A stretch of 10,339 bases of DNA, from assembly GCA_027619145.1 (NCBI GenBank), contig JAQCGA010000087.1, positions 1-10,339 of the forward strand, read 5' to 3'. Every line of letters begins with the position of its first letter. The stretch's first letter is position 1. The notes beneath the pieces were generated by a model. The model was given only the letters and a program-made list of their open reading frames with translations, searched no databases and was not told where the DNA came from. This DNA is from a bacterium (GTDB lineage: Bacteria; Latescibacterota; UBA2968; GCA-2709665). The position numbers and the translations under genes were made by a program. Positions 5,725 to 10,339 of the stretch are shown here, in pieces.

Positions 5725-6861
5725 ATGAAGACGATTGAGCCGTTGGTTTCGCCGGATGGGTTTGTAGGGTTGGAGGGGGTAACGCATTTGTGTACGGGAG
5801 GTGAAGCACCGTGGTTGAAGGTGCAGGCAGAGGTGTATGAGCGGTTTGCGCGGTTGAAAAGTGCCGGGTATGACGGGCGGACGGAGATTTACGAGACCGG
5901 GGAACGGTGCCGGGAACGGGTGGGGCAGCTCTGGGGTGTGCCGGCGAAGCGGGTGGCGTTTTTGCCAACGGCGGCAGAGGGGATGAATTGGCTGGCACGT
6001 GGGTTGGACTGGCGGGAAGGGGACAATATTGTGGTGCCGAATCTGGAGTTCCCTTCTGTAGCGTATGCCTGGAAACACCTGCGGGATCGGGGTGTAGAGG
6101 TACGCTTTGTGCCGCACCGGGACTGGTTCGTTCACGAAGAGGATTTGCTGGATGCGGTGGATGCGCGGACGCGGGTGCTGGCGGTGAGCCAGGTGAGTTT
6201 TTATACAGGGCAGAATCTGGATGTGGAGCGGTTGTCCGAAGGGTTGCGCGGCAAGGGGACGTTGCTGGCTGTGGATGCGACGCATGCTTCGGGGGTGGTG
6301 GTGGTGCCTGCGGGGGTGACGGATTTGACGGTGAGCAGCAGTTATAAATGGATGCTGGCCACGCATGGGGTGGCGCCGTGCTATTTGAGCGAGCGAGCCG
6401 AATCGCATACAGCGGCAAGTTCTTTTGGCTGGCGGAACCTGGCGGTGTGGCCGGCTCAGGGGCCGGAGCGATTGCCGGAGGTGGAGGAGAAGCCCATGCC
6501 GGACCGGATGGAGCCGGGCAACCCAGCGATGCAGGTGGTGATGCACCTGGACAGGTCGCTGGAGGTGTTGCTGGAGGTGGGTATGGAGCGGATCGATGCC
6601 CACGCTCGGGATTTGTCTGAAGAGATCAGCGCCGGGTTGGATGAATTGGGGTTTACGGTGATTAGCCCGAAAGCACGTGGATCGCGGTCCGGGAATACGT
6701 GTTTTTTGACAGAGGATGCAAAGGGGATGCTGAACCGGTTGGCCGAGAAGAAGGTGTTGTGTTGGGGCGAGTATGGACGGATGCGGATTTCGGCGCATTT
6801 GTATAATGGGAGTGAGGATGTGGCGCGGTTGATGGCAGCGTTGCGGGAGATGCAGGGATGA
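5725..6861 (+). CDS. Class V aminotransferase (PLP-dependent, isopenicillin-N-epimerase / cysteine-desulfurase-like fold)
   Basis: Encodes 378 residues, normal for fold-type I class V enzymes. PLP landmarks are clear: 'LPTAAEGMN' (80-88) for the phosphate loop, 'VVPNLEFPSVAYAWKHL' (103-119), 'VSQVSFYTGQNLD' (154-166), 'LLAVDATHASG' (180-190) with D184 to the pyridine N and H187, and 'TVSSSYKWMLATHGVAPCYL' (202-221) with Schiff-base lysine K208. 'DRMEPGNPA' (260-268) matches the class V R-x-E-x-G motif, and 'GRMRISAHLYN' (351-361) the C-terminal substrate-carboxylate Arg motif. ATG 5725 is chosen because AAGGA ends 6 nt before it; the in-frame ATG at 5719 abuts that site. Placed between a sugar dehydrogenase and a sugar isomerase, it may transaminate a keto-sugar or release an amine, but desulfurase or epimerase chemistry cannot be excluded. 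Confidence 0.88.
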   Translation: MKTIEPLVSPDGFVGLEGVTHLCTGGEAPWLKVQAEVYERFARLKSAGYDGRTEIYETGERCRERVGQLWGVPAKRVAFLPTAAEGMNWLARGLDWREGDNIVVPNLEFPSVAYAWKHLRDRGVEVRFVPHRDWFVHEEDLLDAVDARTRVLAVSQVSFYTGQNLDVERLSEGLRGKGTLLAVDATHASGVVVVPAGVTDLTVSSSYKWMLATHGVAPCYLSERAESHTAASSFGWRNLAVWPAQGPERLPEVEEKPMPDRMEPGNPAMQVVMHLDRSLEVLLEVGMERIDAHARDLSEEISAGLDELGFTVISPKARGSRSGNTCFLTEDAKGMLNRLAEKKVLCWGEYGRMRISAHLYNGSEDVARLMAALREMQG

Positions 6862-6865
6862 CGAC

Positions 6866-6888
6866 GGATGGCAGATGGCTGATGGCGG
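6866..6888. repeat. GATGGC-type tandem, dispersed repeat family 3
   Basis: Four GATGG-containing units (GGATGGCAGATGGCTGATGG) run head to tail directly after the aminotransferase stop codon. From memory this 'GATGGCTGATGGC' pattern is another frequent intergenic repeat of environmental genomes; one copy here. Confidence 0.4.
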
Positions 6889-6913
6889 AGGACGAAGGCG
6901 GAGAATCAAGGAA

Positions 6914-6953
6914 GATTGACAATTATCAATTATCAATTATCAATTGTCAATTG
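6914..6953. repeat. AATTATC tandem flanked by inverted arms, dispersed repeat family 2 (copy 2)
   Basis: TTGACAATT (6916-6924) and AATTGTCAA (6942-6950) are perfect 9-bp inverted arms around AATTATC tandem units. It contains a consensus -35 (TTGACA, 6916-6921) and a TATCAA 16 bases later (6938-6943), so it could also act as a weak promoter for the isomerase and membrane-protein genes. Confidence 0.6.
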
Positions 6954-7027
6954 TTTCGCGGAATGTACCGAGTCTGGTTTTGTCTGTGGTCCAGGGTATT
7001 CATTTTGAGTTCCGAGGAGAATGTGCG

Positions 7028-7849
7028 ATGATGAAACTGGGGTGTATGTCGCTGAGTTATAAAGATCAGTTTGCTGCGGGAAAGATCGATCTGGTTGGAT
7101 TTATAAACCGGGCGTATGAGATGGGGCTGGATGGGATCGATTTGCATACGCGGGCGTTTGCCTCTACTGAACCGGCGTATTTGCGGGATATTCGGATGCG
7201 CTGTTTGAAACGGGGTCTGGCGCTTTCTTATATTGGGGTGAGCAATAATTTTGGTAAGCCGCAGGCGGAGCTTCCGGCCGTGGTAGATGACGTGAAGAAG
7301 TGGGTGGATGTGGCGGCGTTTATGGGGATTCCGCTGGTGCGGATTTTTGCGGCATGGGTTCCGGAAGGGGAGCCGGAAGAGCAGGTGTGGGAACGGATGA
7401 TGCCGTGTATGCATGAAGTAGCGGCGTACGGCGAAGAGAAGGGGGTTGTGCTGGGGTTGCACAATCACAATCATGGATGCGTAACACGCACGGGCAAAGA
7501 GGTGCGGCGTATTCTGGATGAGGTGAACAATCCTTATTTGTCGCATATTTTGGATACGGGCCAGTACGTGGGTTCACCAGGTGCAAGCGGTGCGAATGGG
7601 AAAGAAGATCCGGCGCTGGATTTCTACGGGAGTATAACAGAGACGGCACCGCTGGCAGTCCATGTGCGGGCTAAGATTTACCGGATTCAAACCGGAGAAG
7701 AGGCGTGGCTGGATTACCCGAGGATTTTTGAAATTCTGAAGAGTGTGAAGTATAACGGTTGGGTATCTATTGTGTATGAAGGACAGGCGGTGGAGGAAGA
7801 GGAGACGGCGGTGAAAAAAGCGGTGAAGTATATGCGGCGGTTTGTGTAG
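7028..7849 (+). CDS. Sugar phosphate isomerase/epimerase (xylose-isomerase-like TIM barrel)
   Basis: Encodes 273 residues, typical for AP endonuclease 2 / xylose-isomerase-like TIM-barrel proteins (the IolE/Hyi/tagatose-epimerase type). The barrel signals are 'MGLDGIDLHTRAF' (32-44), 'CLKRGLALSYIGVSNNFG' (59-76), 'FMGIPLVRIFAAW' (98-110), 'EEKGVVLGLHNHNHG' (136-150), 'NPYLSHILDTGQYVGS' (168-183), 'PLAVHVRAKIYRI' (208-220) and 'NGWVSIVYEGQ' (243-253). D176, H212 and E251 are likely metal ligands; the usual first Glu of the 'LxxENH' strand appears as H145 in 'LHNHNH'. The start at 7028 follows GAGGAGA (7014-7020) by 7 nt; the frame is open back to 6944, but that stretch includes the AATTATC repeat. 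It probably isomerises or epimerises the compound handled by the adjacent dehydrogenase; not a DNA repair enzyme by context. Confidence 0.88.
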   Translation: MMKLGCMSLSYKDQFAAGKIDLVGFINRAYEMGLDGIDLHTRAFASTEPAYLRDIRMRCLKRGLALSYIGVSNNFGKPQAELPAVVDDVKKWVDVAAFMGIPLVRIFAAWVPEGEPEEQVWERMMPCMHEVAAYGEEKGVVLGLHNHNHGCVTRTGKEVRRILDEVNNPYLSHILDTGQYVGSPGASGANGKEDPALDFYGSITETAPLAVHVRAKIYRIQTGEEAWLDYPRIFEILKSVKYNGWVSIVYEGQAVEEEETAVKKAVKYMRRFV

Positions 7850-7856
7850 TAGGGGG

Positions 7857-7896
7857 GATCACGAAGGGCACGAAGGGGGAGGAAAGGGCACGAAAC
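7857..7896. repeat. CACGAAGG tandem, dispersed repeat family 1-like
   Basis: Reads ATCACGAAGGGCACGAAGGG and then a third GGGCACGAAA unit. It lies directly after the isomerase stop. The unit is similar in size and build to the GCACAAAG and GCAAAGAC tandems at 718-745 and 9991-10014. Confidence 0.5.
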
Positions 7897-7902
7897 TGCC
7901 CA

Positions 7903-7936
7903 GCCCGTCCGCCGCAGGATTGGAGGCAGAACGGGC
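7903..7936. other. Intergenic hairpin upstream of the membrane-protein gene
   Basis: GCCCGT (7903-7908) pairs with ACGGGC (7931-7936) around a 22-nt loop rich in GG/CC. No T-tract follows, so it does not read as an intrinsic terminator. It may be an RNA-stability element or part of the adjacent repeat. Confidence 0.3.
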
Positions 7937-8000
7937 CGAGTTGGGATGGATGGGAAAGGCATGCAGGTAAAGTTTGAGAAACATTTTGTGGGGTGCAGGG

Positions 8001-9986
8001 ATGGCAATACTTCAGGTTGAAGAACAGGCGAGTGACGGGACGCGGGAGACGATTACCGGGCGGTCGATTGTGTTGGGGGTGTTGAGTGCGGGGGGGATTG
8101 CTCTGTACGGGAATGCGGGTGAAATGGTGTTGCATGTGGGGTCGCTGGTGAAGTCGAATTTTCCGGTGTCGTTAATTCTGGCGTTTACGATCTGGGTGGT
8201 GGTGAATATGGTGATTGCCCGGATTATGCCAAAGGCGGTGTTGTCCAGTACGGAGTTGATGACCATTTTTGGGATGACGTGGATTGGTGGGATGATGCCG
8301 GGGGTGGGCTGGATGGGGTATTTGATTGGGGCACTGCCTGCCCCCCATTTTTTTGCTACACCGGAGAACCGGTGGGGCGAGTTGTTTCTGGACGAGTTGC
8401 CGCGTTGGGCGTTTCCGGAGCCGAGTCCGGAGATTATGGATCGGTTTTATTTTGGGCTACACGTGGGAGAAGAGTTGCCCTGGGCAGGCTGGGTGATGCC
8501 GGTGTGGTGGTGGTTTTCGGCGTGTATTGCGATGACGGGTGTGGCGTTTTGCGTGACTGCGATTTTTCACCGGCAGTGGGCAGATGCGGAGCGGTTGACG
8601 TATCCGCTGGTGAATTTTCCGGTGGATATGACGGAAGGATTCAAGGAAGGGCGTAGCATTCCGGATTTATTCAAAAAGCCGGTGTTCTGGTTGGGGTTTG
8701 GTTGGACGGCGGGAATTATTTGCTGGAATATTATTACGTTCTGGTACCCGCAGGTGCCGCGGATTACGCTGTTCGATTCGATTAATACGAAGGCGATGAT
8801 GGTGGCGCGGGGCTTTCCGCCGGTATACCTGCGCGTGTTACCCCTGGTGATTGGGCTGGGGTATCTGTGCAGTCTAGAGTTGTTGTTCAGTTTCTGGTTT
8901 TTTGGGTTGTTGGCGGTGGTGAAGGTGGGGATGATGAATCGGACGGGGTTCACCGTAGGTCTATCGGGTCAGCCCTCTACGGGGAGTGAAATTATTAACC
9001 TGGAGAGTCATGGGGCGATGACGATTCTGGTGGTGTGGTCGTTGTGGATGGCGCGGAGACACCTGGTGTACGTGTGGCAATGTGCGTGGAAAGGTGGGGA
9101 TGAGCGAGAGGGGCCACTTTCGTACCGGATCGCGGTGCTGGGGCTGGTAGTTTGTTCGACCTATGTGTGTGCATTTTTTATGTCGATGGGGCTGTCGTTC
9201 TCGCTGGCGCTGGGTCAGATGTTGATGATGTTTATCGCATATTTCACGGTGGCAAAATATATGGCGGCAACGGGGTTTGGATATCTGGTGCCGGTGGGTG
9301 GAAAAGGGGGATGGTGGCTGAATACGGTGATGGGGACGGCGACGATGGATACGAAGAATCTGGTGGGGCTGGGGTTGCTGAATAGCAGTACGTTTTACGG
9401 GGCGGGAAGACTTCAGACGATTCAGATGTTGCCGCATCATTTAAAGGCGATGGACCATGTGAAGGATCGCCGAGGATGGGTCAGTGGTACGGTGTTCCTG
9501 GCGTTTTCGGTGGCATTTGTGGTGAGTGCGGCCACGATTATTTATTTTTGTTATACGGAGTCAGCACTGTTTCTGCGGTCCTGGACGTTGTGGGAAGGCC
9601 CGCATGGGATTTTCAACGGTCTGGCGACTTCGATTGGTGAGGCGGACCGTACGGTGTTTGACCCGCAGAAGCTGGGGATCTGGTTGGTTGGTGCTGGTGA
9701 GGCGGGATTGCTGGCGCTGTTACGCACGTGGTTCCCGTGGTGGCCGTTGCATCCGCTGGGGCTGGCGTTTCAGTACACGACGGGACCCCGGTATTATGCG
9801 CTGAGCATTTTGATGGTGTGGGCGGCCAAGTTGCTGATTGTGCATTACGGCGGCCCCCGGATGTATGAAAAGGCGAAGCCATTTTTTTATGGAACGGTGA
9901 TTGGGTACTGTGTGGGGATTGGAATTGCGCAGGTGGTGGATCTGATCTGGTTTCCGGGGTCGGGGCATGGATTTCATAATTATTAG
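8001..9986 (+). CDS. Polytopic membrane protein, DUF6785 N-terminal and DUF6784 C-terminal domains
   Basis: Encodes 661 residues with about 12-14 hydrophobic segments, so an inner-membrane protein. The N-terminal half matches what I know of DUF6785: 'LSSTELMTIFGMTWIGGMMPGVGWMGYLIGALPAPHFFATPENRWGELF' (about 81-129, given here in parts for its landmarks: P113-P115, E122-N123-R124-W125) and 'FHRQWADAERLTYPLVNFP' (189-207). The C-terminal half ends with 'FPWWPLHPLG' and a last pair of helices, typical of DUF6784. The family is uncharacterised and common in Planctomycetes, Verrucomicrobia and candidate phyla, often beside sugar enzymes; its layout resembles transporters of the oligopeptide-transporter kind, but function is unproven. 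ATG 8001 is preceded by GCAGGG; an alternative TTG start at 7974 would add 9 residues. In this cluster it is the natural candidate for uptake of the substrate. Confidence 0.82.
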   Translation: MAILQVEEQASDGTRETITGRSIVLGVLSAGGIALYGNAGEMVLHVGSLVKSNFPVSLILAFTIWVVVNMVIARIMPKAVLSSTELMTIFGMTWIGGMMPGVGWMGYLIGALPAPHFFATPENRWGELFLDELPRWAFPEPSPEIMDRFYFGLHVGEELPWAGWVMPVWWWFSACIAMTGVAFCVTAIFHRQWADAERLTYPLVNFPVDMTEGFKEGRSIPDLFKKPVFWLGFGWTAGIICWNIITFWYPQVPRITLFDSINTKAMMVARGFPPVYLRVLPLVIGLGYLCSLELLFSFWFFGLLAVVKVGMMNRTGFTVGLSGQPSTGSEIINLESHGAMTILVVWSLWMARRHLVYVWQCAWKGGDEREGPLSYRIAVLGLVVCSTYVCAFFMSMGLSFSLALGQMLMMFIAYFTVAKYMAATGFGYLVPVGGKGGWWLNTVMGTATMDTKNLVGLGLLNSSTFYGAGRLQTIQMLPHHLKAMDHVKDRRGWVSGTVFLAFSVAFVVSAATIIYFCYTESALFLRSWTLWEGPHGIFNGLATSIGEADRTVFDPQKLGIWLVGAGEAGLLALLRTWFPWWPLHPLGLAFQYTTGPRYYALSILMVWAAKLLIVHYGGPRMYEKAKPFFYGTVIGYCVGIGIAQVVDLIWFPGSGHGFHNY

Positions 9987-9990
9987 AGCG

Positions 9991-10014
9991 ATCTCGCGCA
10001 AAGACGCAAAGAGA
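9991..10014. repeat. GCAAAGAC tandem, dispersed repeat family 1
   Basis: Reads CTCGCGCAAAGACGCAAAGA, right after the membrane-protein stop. Related to 718-745 by the TCTCGC lead-in and the CAAAG units. The 285-base gap 9987-10271 otherwise holds only the two repeats below and no convincing terminator or gene. Confidence 0.5.
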
Positions 10015-10019
10015 AAAGC

Positions 10020-10051
10020 AACCACAGATCAAAACGGATGAACACAGATGG
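10020..10051. repeat. ACCACAGAT / GAACACAGAT tandem, dispersed repeat family 4
   Basis: Units AACCACAGATC and GAACACAGATG are separated by an AAAACGGAT filler. I recall 'ACCACAGATGAACACAGATG' as a widespread intergenic repeat in environmental bacterial genomes. It follows family 1 with only 5 bases between. Confidence 0.45.
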
Positions 10052-10147
10052 TTGGGTATCTGTACCCGCCCGCCACACGAAGGGGAACCCTCCTCGGTCA
10101 ATTTTGGTGTGTGTCCGTCTGGATGGATGGGGTGTTGGGCCGATGTT

Positions 10148-10175
10148 TTGTAGGGGCGATCCTCGTGATCGCCCG
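10148..10175. repeat. GGGCGATC palindrome, dispersed repeat family 5
   Basis: GGGCGATC (10154-10161) and GATCGCCC (10167-10174) form a perfect 8-bp stem with a CTCGT loop, preceded by TTGTAG. The 'TAGGGGCGA..TCGCCC' form is, to my knowledge, a very common REP-like intergenic hairpin in diverse environmental bacteria. It could also act as a weak transcription attenuator before the next gene. Confidence 0.5.
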
Positions 10176-10271
10176 GTTTGGGGGCATGTTCGCGGGATAA
10201 TCTGATGATTCGGGTTCCGATGAAGGTTCACGGAGAAGATGTGACGCGGAGGCATACGGAGGAGGAATATC

Positions 10272-10339
10272 ATGTCGTCGTTCATAGAGAAGGTGGGGGT
10301 GGGAGAAGGGGAGATGGAGATTTATGTTTCGATGCCCGA
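10272..10339 (+). CDS. Dienelactone-hydrolase-like protein, N-terminal fragment (cut by window end)
   Basis: Starts at ATG 10272 with GGAGGAGGA about 6 nt upstream, a strong ribosome site. Only 22 codons fall in the window (MSSFIEKVGVGEGEMEIYVSMP). The 'G.GEMEIYVSMP' pattern resembles the start of dienelactone hydrolase family alpha/beta hydrolases ('DGxMxAYLxxP'), but the catalytic Cys/Ser-Asp-His residues lie beyond the window, so the call is tentative. The gene is probably the next member of the plus-strand cluster. Confidence 0.5.
   Translation, partial: MSSFIEKVGVGEGEMEIYVSMP

Noticed and set aside
5671..7936. CRISPR array
   Set aside because: The tandem repeats have 7-10 base units with no unique 30-40 base spacers and no cas genes.
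10049..10201. 50-residue open frame downstream of the membrane protein
   Set aside because: It runs through the GGGCGATC palindrome and starts inside the ACACAGAT repeat, with no ribosome-binding site; a repeat-derived open frame.

Overview
The window looks like chromosomal DNA of an uncultivated Gram-negative bacterium, most likely from the FCB side of the tree (Latescibacterota, KSB1 or a Poribacteria-like lineage). The main clues are a secreted protein ending in a FlgD-like / type IX secretion (T9SS) sorting domain, a Uma2 nuclease, and a cluster of Gfo/Idh/MocA oxidoreductase, class V aminotransferase, TIM-barrel sugar isomerase and DUF6785/DUF6784 membrane protein. That mix is typical of such candidate phyla. 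The lineage call is an inference from family content only.

Left half (1-4042), all genes on the minus strand: a Uma2-family nuclease (106-684) with a near-consensus promoter; a DUF2961 / GH172-type glycoside hydrolase (804-1964); a 440-base intergenic region; and a secreted 544-residue protein (2408-4042) with a temptin-like CxxCH and Ca-binding DSDGDG segment, two ~105-residue beta repeats and a T9SS tail. The intergenic region is the most unusual stretch. It carries a terminator-like hairpin and two elements of 99 and 101 nt. These two share an identical 14-nt core at identical spacing inside closing stems of unrelated sequence, which is the signature of a structured RNA that I do not recognise.

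Middle (4043-4595): a 550-base divergent regulatory region with an AT-rich patch of inverted repeats and candidate promoters facing both ways.

Right half (4596-10339), all on the plus strand: Gfo/Idh/MocA dehydrogenase (4596-5639), class V aminotransferase (5725-6861), xylose-isomerase-like TIM-barrel protein (7028-7849), 12-14-helix DUF6785/DUF6784 membrane protein (8001-9986), and the first 22 codons of a dienelactone-hydrolase-like protein (10272 on). The set reads as uptake plus oxidation/isomerisation/transamination of a sugar-like or amino-sugar-like compound. The substrate cannot be read from sequence.

Nearly every gap in the right half holds a short dispersed-type repeat (AATTATC tandems, GATGGC tandems, CACGAAGG and GCAAAG tandems, a GGGCGATC palindrome). 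The plus strand is G-rich over C under genes of both orientations, suggesting a replication-strand skew.
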